In this document: in pieces, positions 18,996-26,901 of the stretch
Position numbering within the stretch: position 1 is the stretch's first letter
Layout of the letters: each line of letters starts with the position of its first letter
Source of the DNA: an uncultured Flavobacteriaceae bacterium
GTDB lineage: Bacteria > Bacteroidota > Bacteroidia > Flavobacteriales > Flavobacteriaceae
Length of the DNA: 64,000 nucleotides
Direction of reading: 5' to 3'
Assembly (NCBI GenBank): GCA_913048115.1
Contig: CAJWVI010000001.1
Location: 80,059-144,058, forward strand
The notes under the pieces: model-generated
Told to the model about the DNA's origin: nothing
The model's input: the letters and a program-made list of their open reading frames with translations, nothing else
Databases searched by the model: none
Translations under genes and position numbers: made by a program

Positions 18996-20339
18996 ATGAA
19001 GCAAAGTATCAAAGACTTTATTGCAAGTGTTGAACAATTAAACCCAAACGAGCCAGAATTCTTACAAGCAGTGACTGAAGTTGCCGAAGCGGTAATTCCA
19101 TTCATTGAAAGTAATGAAAGGTATCAAGGGCGCAAACTATTAGAACGCATGGTAGAACCAGAGCGTACCATTATGTTTCGTGTTCCATGGACAGATGATA
19201 GCGGTGAAATTCATGTAAACAAAGGGTATCGTGTTGAGTACAACTCAGCGATTGGACCCTATAAAGGTGGATTACGTTTTCATCCATCTGTAAATTTGAG
19301 TATCCTAAAGTTTTTAGGGTTTGAACAATTGTTCAAAAACAGTTTAACAACACTGCCAATGGGTGGTGGAAAAGGAGGAAGTAATTTCAATCCAAAAGGG
19401 AAAACTGATGGAGAGGTAATGCGTTTTTGTCAAAGTTTTATGACAGAACTTTCTCGCCACATTGGCCCTAACACAGATGTGCCGGCAGGAGATATTGGTG
19501 TAGGAGGTCGTGAAATAGGATATATGTATGGTCAATACAAAAGACTACGTAATGAATTTACTGGAGTACTAACAGGTAAAGGTCGTGAATATGGCGGGTC
19601 ATTAATACGTCCAGAAGCTACAGGATATGGAAATGTGTATTTTGCAAAAAACATGTTGGAAACAATAGGCGAAACCTTTAAAGGAAAAACTGTTGTTATC
19701 TCAGGATCTGGAAATGTAGCACAATATGCTGCAGAAAAAGCGATTGAATTTGGCGCCAAGGTGGTTACCATGTCAGACTCTGGAGGGTTCATTTATGACT
19801 CAGAAGGAATTAATGAAGAAAAGTTAGCTTTTATTATGGAGCTAAAAAATGTAAAAAGAGGTCGTATTAGTGTATACCTTGATAAATACCCAAGCGCAAC
19901 CTACACTTCAGGTCAAAGACCTTGGAGTATTGCCTGTGATATTGCTTTGCCATGTGCTACTCAAAATGAGTTGGACCAGCAAGAAGCAAAAACATTGGTT
20001 GCAAATGGATGTATTTGTGTAAGTGAGGGAGCTAATATGCCTACCACTCCAGATGCAATTGAAGTATTTACCAATGCAAAAATATTATTTGCACCCGGTA
20101 AAGCCTCCAATGCTGGTGGTGTAGCAACATCTGGTCTTGAGATGTCTCAAAACTCATTGCGTTTAAGTTGGACCAGAGCAGAAGTTGATGAAAAACTATA
20201 CAATATCATGATAGATATTCATGCAGCTTGTGTGCAATACGGAAAAGACGGTGATGGATATGTAGACTATGTAAAAGGAGCAAACGTTGCTGGTTTTGTA
20301 AAAGTCGCAGAAGCTATGATGGCACAAGGAGTTGTTTAA
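18996..20339 (+). CDS. gdhA: NADP-specific glutamate dehydrogenase
   Basis: GdhA makes glutamate from 2-oxoglutarate and ammonia. At 447 residues it matches the hexameric, NADP-dependent small type. The glutamate/2-oxoglutarate site is seen in GPYKGGLRFHP (~88-97) and PMGGGKGGSNF with catalytic Lys126; the Rossmann domain begins with VVISGSGNVAQYAAEKA. A strong hairpin terminator follows immediately, so the gene is a monocistronic unit. The long leader could host nitrogen regulation, but nothing specific is visible. Confidence 0.97.
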   Translation: MKQSIKDFIASVEQLNPNEPEFLQAVTEVAEAVIPFIESNERYQGRKLLERMVEPERTIMFRVPWTDDSGEIHVNKGYRVEYNSAIGPYKGGLRFHPSVNLSILKFLGFEQLFKNSLTTLPMGGGKGGSNFNPKGKTDGEVMRFCQSFMTELSRHIGPNTDVPAGDIGVGGREIGYMYGQYKRLRNEFTGVLTGKGREYGGSLIRPEATGYGNVYFAKNMLETIGETFKGKTVVISGSGNVAQYAAEKAIEFGAKVVTMSDSGGFIYDSEGINEEKLAFIMELKNVKRGRISVYLDKYPSATYTSGQRPWSIACDIALPCATQNELDQQEAKTLVANGCICVSEGANMPTTPDAIEVFTNAKILFAPGKASNAGGVATSGLEMSQNSLRLSWTRAEVDEKLYNIMIDIHAACVQYGKDGDGYVDYVKGANVAGFVKVAEAMMAQGVV

Positions 20340-20366
20340 TCTTTAGTGCAAATTAATATAGTATTT

Positions 20367-20394
20367 AAAGGTTGCTCGTAGGAGCAACCTTTTT
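20367..20394 (+). terminator. Terminator of gdhA
   Basis: An 11-bp perfect stem AAAGGTTGCTC / GAGCAACCTTT with the 4-base loop GTAG, running into a T tract (CCTTTTT). This is a textbook factor-independent terminator 27 bases after the gdhA stop. Confidence 0.9.
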
Positions 20395-20481
20395 ACATAA
20401 CAATAATTATGATTTCTCATGGTTATACTAATGCCTAGGTGTTTAAAAAAGTATTTGGTGTACTTATAGAAAATAGATTTT

Positions 20482-22788
20482 ATGAAGGGTATTTTATTCG
20501 TTTTTTTGATGTGTTTAGCACCTCTAACCATTGCACAAGATTTTGAAAACTTGTGGAAAGACCACTTCTCGTATGTTTCTGTAAAAGACATCTCGCAGGG
20601 AGACGATCGTATTTTTGTAGGAGCAGACAATGCTATTTTTATATATGACCTCTCTACTGAAAAAATATCAACACTATCAAGTGTACAGGGACTTGCAGGA
20701 GAGCCCATTACAACAATACACTACAGTAGTGCTGCAAATATTTTAATGATTGGCTATGAGGATGGATTGATTGAGGTTGTTACCATTGACCAAGAAAATG
20801 AAGTCTTAAAAGTCGTAGACATTAGAGACAAACAAAACATACCACCTAATAAAAAACGCATCAACCATTTTACAGAATTTGATGGTAAAATTTATATTTC
20901 TGCACAGTTTGGAGTTTCTGTATATGATTTAGAAAGGTTGGAGTTTAGAGACAGTTACTTTATTGGAGACCTTGGAACACAAATAAATATTTCGCAAACT
21001 ACAATTTTACTCCCTTATATTTATGCTTCTTCAACAGAAGGGGGGATACGTCGTGCTATTTTAAACAATGATAATATTATTGATTTTCAAGAGTGGGAAC
21101 TTGTAAGCCCTGGAAACTATATAGCTTCGCAAGCACTAGGAAACCGAGTATTAATAGCCAATGAAAACAACGTTGTATATCGAATAAATGCAGGAAACAC
21201 CCTAGAGGAATTAACTGCCTTTTCTAGCCCAATTAGAGACTTTAAGGTAAATAATGGGGTCCTAACGATAAGCACTAGCTCAAGCATTCAAGCCTATGAG
21301 CAAGGCTTTATTTTAAAAGCATCTGTAGGGAGTCTGCCAGGGTTTAATTATACCTTACAAACAGGATATAGCTTTAATGATTTCTTTTATATGGGTAGTA
21401 GCCTTAAGGGTTTGTTGCGAGTTCCATATAATATAAATCAGGCAATACAAATTTTACCTGATGGGCCACTATTAAACACCCCTTTCGCCTTAGACGCAAC
21501 GGCGGGTCAATTATGGGTAAGTTTTGGAGCTGTCACAGTTTCTTTTAATCCCTACCCCCTTGATAGAAAAGGAATTAGTAATTTAAAAGAAGGTTCTTGG
21601 ACCAATATTTCTCACCAAGAAATAACCGCCACTTTGGGAGTAAATGCTGTCAATGATATTGTACACGTTAGTATCGATGATCAAAACCCAGAAACTGTTT
21701 ATTTTTCTTCTTTTTTAAGCGGGCTTTTAAAGGTAGAGAATCAAGTGCCTATAGCGTTGTACAATGAAAATAATTCTGCCTTGCAAAATCCTGTTGTGGG
21801 AGGAAACAATGCCGGCATACGTTTGTATGGATCAGATTTTGATAGAGATGGCAATCTTTGGATGCTCCAATCTCTTACAGATGAAGCTCTTATTAGACTT
21901 TCTCCAAGTGGTCAATTTCAATCTTTTGACGTAAGCAATATTTCTGGAGGAAGCCAGGAGTTAGCCTATAGTAAATTAGCTATTAGCAGAGAAGGCTTTG
22001 TGTTTTTTAGCCCAGTACAAACGGGATTAGCTGCTTTTAATCCAGCAAACAATCAATTTAGAGCCATTGGGGCAGATGATACTGGAGGAGGCTTGCCTTC
22101 TACAGATATTAGAGCCCTTGCCTTTGATGCTCAAAACAGGTTATGGATTGGAACCTTAAGGGGCTTGCGTGTGCTGTTTAGCCCAGGAACTTTTTTTAGT
22201 AACACCGCTGACGTCTCTGCAAGTGCTATTATTTTTGCAGATGATGAGGGGGTTGGCCAAGAATTATTATTTGAACAAACCATTACAGATATAGAGGTAG
22301 ATGGATCAAATAATAAATGGATAGCAACGGCCAGCTCTGGCGTATTTTATTTAAGCGCTAACGGCCAGCAAACTTTGCTGAGGTTTACCTCAGAGAATTC
22401 TCCACTACCTTCAGATAACGTACAGGACATAGCAATAGACCCATTTACAGGAGAAGTTTATTTTGCAACCATTAACGGCCTTGTTTCTTATAAAGGTACT
22501 TCCACGGCTCCAAGAGCTACATTGGAAGATGTGTTTATTTTTCCAAACCCAGTAAGGCCCCAATATCAAGGCAACGTCACGATAGATGGTTTAACTGCAA
22601 ATGCTAATGTGAAGATTACAGACCTTGAAGGTAATTTGGTCTTTCAACAAACCAGTCAAGGGGGGAGCGTAATCTGGGACACTAAAGCCTTTGGGAAATA
22701 TAAAGTAGCATCAGGTGTATATTTTGTGTTAATCACCTCAGATGATGCACTTGAAACAAAAATTAAAAAAATAATGATTGTTCGCTAA
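20482..22788 (+). CDS. porZ: PorZ-like T9SS-associated beta-propeller protein
   Basis: A 768-residue exported protein. A signal peptide (FVFLMCLAPLTIAQ) is followed by repeated beta-propeller blades of the two-component-regulator propeller type (repeats such as DDRIFVGADNAIFIYDLSTEKI, NRLWIGTLRGLRVLF) and a C-terminal T9SS type A sorting domain (VFIFPNPVRPQ to the terminal KKIMIVR). PorZ in Porphyromonas gingivalis is a surface component of the type IX attachment complex that presents anionic lipopolysaccharide to the sortase. The porZ-recO neighbourhood fits what is usual in the phylum. Stop and recO start share one base (TAATG). Confidence 0.85.
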   Translation: MKGILFVFLMCLAPLTIAQDFENLWKDHFSYVSVKDISQGDDRIFVGADNAIFIYDLSTEKISTLSSVQGLAGEPITTIHYSSAANILMIGYEDGLIEVVTIDQENEVLKVVDIRDKQNIPPNKKRINHFTEFDGKIYISAQFGVSVYDLERLEFRDSYFIGDLGTQINISQTTILLPYIYASSTEGGIRRAILNNDNIIDFQEWELVSPGNYIASQALGNRVLIANENNVVYRINAGNTLEELTAFSSPIRDFKVNNGVLTISTSSSIQAYEQGFILKASVGSLPGFNYTLQTGYSFNDFFYMGSSLKGLLRVPYNINQAIQILPDGPLLNTPFALDATAGQLWVSFGAVTVSFNPYPLDRKGISNLKEGSWTNISHQEITATLGVNAVNDIVHVSIDDQNPETVYFSSFLSGLLKVENQVPIALYNENNSALQNPVVGGNNAGIRLYGSDFDRDGNLWMLQSLTDEALIRLSPSGQFQSFDVSNISGGSQELAYSKLAISREGFVFFSPVQTGLAAFNPANNQFRAIGADDTGGGLPSTDIRALAFDAQNRLWIGTLRGLRVLFSPGTFFSNTADVSASAIIFADDEGVGQELLFEQTITDIEVDGSNNKWIATASSGVFYLSANGQQTLLRFTSENSPLPSDNVQDIAIDPFTGEVYFATINGLVSYKGTSTAPRATLEDVFIFPNPVRPQYQGNVTIDGLTANANVKITDLEGNLVFQQTSQGGSVIWDTKAFGKYKVASGVYFVLITSDDALETKIKKIMIVR

Positions 22789-23507
22789 TGGTAGAAACTA
22801 CAAAAGCAATTGTTTTCTCTTCCATAAAGTATGCTGAGGCAGACCTTATAGTAACCTGTTTTACAAAAAGCAGCGGGCTTAAAACATATTTATTGCGTGG
22901 CGTTCTTAAGTCCAGGAAGGGAGCGCTAAAGCCTTCTTATTTCCAGCCACTAACCCAACTTGAAATTGTAGCAAATCATAAAAACAAAGGCACACTAGAG
23001 TCCATTAAAGAGGTTAAAGTCTTATATCCCTACACCACCCTGCACACAGATATAGTGAAATCTTCTTTGGTGATGTTTCTATCTGAGATGTTAAAAAACA
23101 CCATCCTTGAAGAAGAAACTAATGAAGGGCTATATTTATTTCTAGAAGCGTCTTTTCAATGGCTAGATCATCATGAGGGTATTGCAAATTTTCACACCTT
23201 ATTTTTATTAAAACTTACAGCATATTTAGGCTTTTATCCAGACACATCTGCAGCACATTTACCTTATTTTAACCTTGCAGATGGTACCTTTGAGACAGAA
23301 GATTTCTCGGTCTATTGTGAAACAGGACTTCGCGTAGCAGGATTAAAGCAGTTCTTCGGCATAAATTTTGATACTATTTCTTCTTTAGATCTTACAAAAA
23401 CTCAAAGAATGGACGTGCTTCATTTGGTGTTGGAGTATTATCAATTACATTTGCACGGTTACAAAAAACCGAAGTCCTTAGCGGTGCTTCAACAACTGTT
23501 TAATTAA
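22788..23507 (+). CDS. recO: DNA repair protein RecO
   Basis: RecO works with RecR and RecF to load RecA on SSB-coated DNA. It shows the N-terminal OB-fold (TTKAIVFSSIKYAEADLIVTCFTKSSGLKTYLLRGVL) and a helical C-terminal domain. The zinc-binding cysteines of some RecO proteins are not evident here. The length (239 residues) is normal. The gene is sandwiched with one-base overlaps between porZ and a TonB-dependent receptor, so a repair protein is translated within an envelope operon. Confidence 0.95.
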   Translation: MVETTKAIVFSSIKYAEADLIVTCFTKSSGLKTYLLRGVLKSRKGALKPSYFQPLTQLEIVANHKNKGTLESIKEVKVLYPYTTLHTDIVKSSLVMFLSEMLKNTILEEETNEGLYLFLEASFQWLDHHEGIANFHTLFLLKLTAYLGFYPDTSAAHLPYFNLADGTFETEDFSVYCETGLRVAGLKQFFGINFDTISSLDLTKTQRMDVLHLVLEYYQLHLHGYKKPKSLAVLQQLFN

Positions 23508-25915
23508 TGAAATATCTATTAATAACGCTTGCTGTTCTCTTTACTTCCACAACAGTAATTGCCCAAAAAATACAAGTATTGTCTCAAGAAAGTCAAGCAC
23601 CTATTGCTGGGGTAGCTTTGTTTAATGAAGACAAAAGCAAAAGCAGTGTTACAAACTTTGATGGCTATGCAGAGATATCATCTTTCAACGATGATGAGGT
23701 TATTACATTTCAGCACATAGCCCATGGGGTATTACTTCTTCAAAAGCAGCAAGTTGTCCAAGGGGGCAACAAAGTGTTTTTAATTACAGATGCTAGTAGC
23801 CTAGATGAGGTTGTGCTATCTGTATCTAAGTTTGGACAAAAAAAGAGGGACATTCCTCAAAAAATTGTAACGGTAACCAGTGATGACATCCTTTTTGGAA
23901 ATCCTCAAACCGCGGCAGATCTATTACAAAGCAGTGGTCAAGTATACATACAAAAAAGCCAGCTGGGAGGTGGAAGTCCACTAATACGAGGTTTTTCAAC
24001 CAACAGATTATTAATTGCAGTAGATGGTGTGCGTTTTAATACGGCAATTTTTAGGGGTGGAAATGTTCAAAATATTATCTCTATAGATCCATTTGCAATA
24101 GCACGCACAGAGGTTATTTTAGGTCCAGGATCTGTGGTCTATGGGAGTGATGCTGTTGGAGGCGTGATGAATTTTTACACAAAAAAACCTAAATTCTCAT
24201 TTGAAGAAGGATACTCTTTTTCTGGAAATACAACCCTGCGATATGCTACTGCCAATCAAGAAAAAACCACACATATAGATTTTAACATTGGTGCAAAACA
24301 GTGGGCTTTTTTAACAAGCGTTACCTACAGTGATTTTGATGACTTACGCATGGGAAGCCATGGCCCAGATGATTATCTGCGTACACAATATGTAGAAACT
24401 ATTAACGGTGTTGATGCCGTTGTACAAAACCAGAATCCAAAAATGCAACGCCCAACGGCGTACCATCAAATAAATACGATGCAAAAGGTGCGCTACATGC
24501 CTAATGAAAAATGGAACTTCGACCTAGGCCTTTTTTATACCACCACGAGTGATTATCCAAGGTATGATAGACTCATTAGAAGAAGTGATGGTGAACTGCG
24601 TTCTGCGGTTTGGAATTATGGCCCCCAAGAATGGATCTCTGGAAACCTACACATAAGAAATACAGCATATTCAAACTCCTTGTATGATGAAAGTGTTGCT
24701 ACTCTCTCATATCAAGAGTTTAAAGAAAGCAGGAATGATAGAGATTTTGGCGATACAGTCTTGTTTCAAACACAAGAAAAAGTAGCTGTTTATACCCTTG
24801 CTTGGGATTTTGAGAAAGATTTTGAAAAAGCAAAAGTAAACTATGGTGTTGAGTACCTTCATAACAAAGTAGGGTCTGAGGGCCAACAAAAAAACGTACT
24901 TACAGGGTCCTCTCAAAGAGATGTGTCTAGATATCCAGATGGTTCCACCTGGCAGTCAATAGCTGCCTACGGGAGTACCCAGGTTCGGTTAGCTAAAAAT
25001 GTTTCATTTTTGGGAGGAATACGCTACAATCATATCATTTTGGAGGCAGCATTTGATGCTTCATTGTATGATTTTCCCTTCACACAAGCCAATATTAATA
25101 CAGGAGCATTAACAGGCTCTGGGGGACTTACATGGAACCCCAGTAAAACCCTTGGGTGGCGTTTAAATTTTGGAACTGCCTTTAGAGCACCTAATATTGA
25201 TGATATAGGTAAAGTATTTGACAGTGAGCCAGGTAGTGTTGTGGTGCCAAATCCAGATCTAGAACCAGAATATGCATATAATGGAGATATAGGTGTTACC
25301 CTTAATTTCAACGACTTTATAAAGCTGGATATTGCTGCTTTTTACACCATTTTAGAAAATGCTTTAATTAGAAGAGATTTTTCTCTTGATGGAGAGACAG
25401 AAATTTTATATCAAGGAGAGCTAAGTACTATTCAAGCAATACAAAATGCCTCTAGAGCAGAGGTGTATGGTTTTGAAGCAGGGCTAGAAGTTCAGTTTTC
25501 AAAAACACTTCAGTTAACCGCTCAATATAATATCACAAAGGGTTTTGCTGATGATGAACAAGGAAACAAAGAGGCCTTACGCCATGCCGCTCCTCAATTT
25601 GGGAATACACACCTTATTTACAAAAAAGGGAAACTAATCTTTGATGCTTTTGTTATTTATAACGGGAAGTTTGATTTTGAAGACCTGTCACCAAGTCAAC
25701 AAAACAATGCCTTTTTATACGCCGCAGATAAAAATGGAAACCCTTTTGCTCCACAGTGGCACACACTTAATTTTGGAGCGCAATACAAGTTTTCTAAATC
25801 ATTTCAATTAAATGCTACGCTAGAAAACATTTCAGATCAACGCTATAGACCTTACAGTAGCGGAATTTCTGCAGCAGGGCGTAATTTTATACTAGCAGCG
25901 TCCTATAGATTTTAA
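23507..25915 (+). CDS. TonB-dependent outer-membrane receptor
   Basis: An 802-residue outer-membrane receptor. A signal peptide (LITLAVLFTSTTVIAQ) leads into a carboxypeptidase-regulatory-like domain (~20-100) typical of Bacteroidota receptors, the plug domain (~115-230, with PLIRGFSTNRLLIAVDGVRFN and GPGSVVYGSDAVGGVMNF) and a 22-stranded barrel ending in the aromatic C-terminus ILAASYRF. The plug sequence resembles heme/hemoglobin-type receptors, but there is no neighbouring heme gene and no SusD partner, so the ligand is open. It forms the end of the porZ-recO operon. Confidence 0.93.
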   Translation: MKYLLITLAVLFTSTTVIAQKIQVLSQESQAPIAGVALFNEDKSKSSVTNFDGYAEISSFNDDEVITFQHIAHGVLLLQKQQVVQGGNKVFLITDASSLDEVVLSVSKFGQKKRDIPQKIVTVTSDDILFGNPQTAADLLQSSGQVYIQKSQLGGGSPLIRGFSTNRLLIAVDGVRFNTAIFRGGNVQNIISIDPFAIARTEVILGPGSVVYGSDAVGGVMNFYTKKPKFSFEEGYSFSGNTTLRYATANQEKTTHIDFNIGAKQWAFLTSVTYSDFDDLRMGSHGPDDYLRTQYVETINGVDAVVQNQNPKMQRPTAYHQINTMQKVRYMPNEKWNFDLGLFYTTTSDYPRYDRLIRRSDGELRSAVWNYGPQEWISGNLHIRNTAYSNSLYDESVATLSYQEFKESRNDRDFGDTVLFQTQEKVAVYTLAWDFEKDFEKAKVNYGVEYLHNKVGSEGQQKNVLTGSSQRDVSRYPDGSTWQSIAAYGSTQVRLAKNVSFLGGIRYNHIILEAAFDASLYDFPFTQANINTGALTGSGGLTWNPSKTLGWRLNFGTAFRAPNIDDIGKVFDSEPGSVVVPNPDLEPEYAYNGDIGVTLNFNDFIKLDIAAFYTILENALIRRDFSLDGETEILYQGELSTIQAIQNASRAEVYGFEAGLEVQFSKTLQLTAQYNITKGFADDEQGNKEALRHAAPQFGNTHLIYKKGKLIFDAFVIYNGKFDFEDLSPSQQNNAFLYAADKNGNPFAPQWHTLNFGAQYKFSKSFQLNATLENISDQRYRPYSSGISAAGRNFILAASYRF

Positions 25916-26155
25916 AAAAATCACCTCCCACCATTTTAATTGTTTTTTATAACAAAAGGTTTTTTGATAAGGTTCTTGCTATTTGATACATAGAAGACAA
26001 CAAACGACAACAATTAATTGCAAACGAAAGCAATTAGTTAGTTACCGACTCGCATTTGAATCTTGTTTTATGTTTGCAGTGTCGAATATATCGATGATCG
26101 TTACCAGAGCGATTTCTGGAAAACTTAACTGTTTAATATTTAAAAATTAGAAATT
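25916..26155. promoter_or_regulatory. Intergenic region with ssb promoter and inverted repeat
   Basis: An inverted repeat AATTAATTGC-N8-GCAATTAGTT (26012-26021 and 26030-26039; 9 of 10 pairs) sits about 30 bases upstream of a perfect TAnnTTTG box, TATGTTTG at 26069-26076. The -33 element is poor. Transcription would start near 26082, giving ssb a leader of ~75 bases. The repeat is not followed by a T tract, so it looks more like an operator than a terminator. Confidence 0.45.
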
Positions 26156-26491
26156 ATGAACGCACTTAGAAACAAAGTACAGTTGATTGGAAGATTAGGT
26201 CAAGAGCCTGAAATTGTAACCTTTAATGATGGCAATAAGATGGCCAAGTTTAGTCTGGCTACAGATGACAGCTACAAAGATAAAGAAGGACAAAAAGTAG
26301 AACGTGCTTACTGGCATAACATCGTGGTAAAAGGGGGGCTTGTTAGTGTTGTAGAAAGCTATGTAAAAAAAGGGCAAGAAATTGCTATAGATGGAAAGCT
26401 AACCAACCGTATGTGGGAGACAGAGACAGGAGAGAAGAGGTATGTAACAGAAGTTGTTGTTAATGAACTTTTGATGTTGGGAGGTAAGTAA
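26156..26491 (+). CDS. ssb: Short single-stranded DNA-binding protein
   Basis: An SSB with the OB fold (NKVQLIGRLGQEPEIVTFNDGNKMAKFSLATDD, then the AYWHNIVVKGG core and YVKKGQEIAIDGKLTNRMWE). At 111 residues it consists of the OB domain only: the flexible linker and the acidic C-terminal tip (usually ending DDIPF) that recruits repair proteins are missing; it ends NELLMLGGK. It may be a second SSB beside a full-length one elsewhere in the genome, or a specialised form. Start ATG 26156 is unambiguous, and a strong terminator follows. Confidence 0.94.
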   Translation: MNALRNKVQLIGRLGQEPEIVTFNDGNKMAKFSLATDDSYKDKEGQKVERAYWHNIVVKGGLVSVVESYVKKGQEIAIDGKLTNRMWETETGEKRYVTEVVVNELLMLGGK

Positions 26492-26660
26492 TGGAGAAAT
26501 TACCATATTTAGAAAATCCAAAGCAATATTGCTTTGGATTTTTTGGATTAGAATTCTTTTGATTTTTTTGAGTATCCAGTGAAGTACAAGACACTACTAA
26601 AGCAGTGCAGCAGATTAATAAAAAGAGTATACTTAGGTCAATTCCCGTATTTATTTTCAT
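26460..26660 (-). CDS. Possible small lipoprotein (uncertain)
   Basis: A 66-residue frame antisense to the ssb end. The first 25 residues look like a lipoprotein signal: hydrophobic run ILFLLICCTALVVSC with a lipobox VVSC, then a hydrophilic NQKNSNPKNPK stretch. The downstream part is encoded by the ssb terminator hairpin and by the ssb antisense strand, which argues against a normal gene. No promoter was found. It may be a truncated lipoprotein remnant or chance. Confidence 0.3.
   Translation of the reverse strand: MKINTGIDLSILFLLICCTALVVSCTSLDTQKNQKNSNPKNPKQYCFGFSKYGNFSITYLPTSKVH
26513..26544 (+). terminator. Terminator of ssb
   Basis: A perfect inverted repeat AAAATCCAAAGCAA / TTGCTTTGGATTTT (14 bp, tiny loop) followed by TT, 21 bases after the ssb stop. 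The A-rich left arm means it could also work for transcripts from the opposite strand. Confidence 0.85.
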
Positions 26661-26901
26661 TGTTTTTACTATTTGAAATCAACATAAATATAAATATAAA
26701 TTCAAGCCTACATAAAAGAGTTTCAGTTTAGGTCAAATTACTTTAATAATTGGTCATGTTTTTGAGAAAGTTATGCTTGTAATGCATGCCAAACTAATTT
26801 GGATATATGATATCCTATTAAATTTAGAAAACCATAGAAGAGATTATATATTAAAGGTAAGATTAGCCTAACTTTACAAATAAAACTGCCTTTATTTATT
26901 C
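26545..26901. other. Intergenic region ssb / recQ
   Basis: Apart from the doubtful minus-strand lipoprotein frame, this ~357-base AT-rich stretch has no supported gene. Close to recQ, TAACTTTA near 26869 is one mismatch away from the TAnnTTTG -7 consensus and may be the recQ promoter. Confidence 0.3.
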
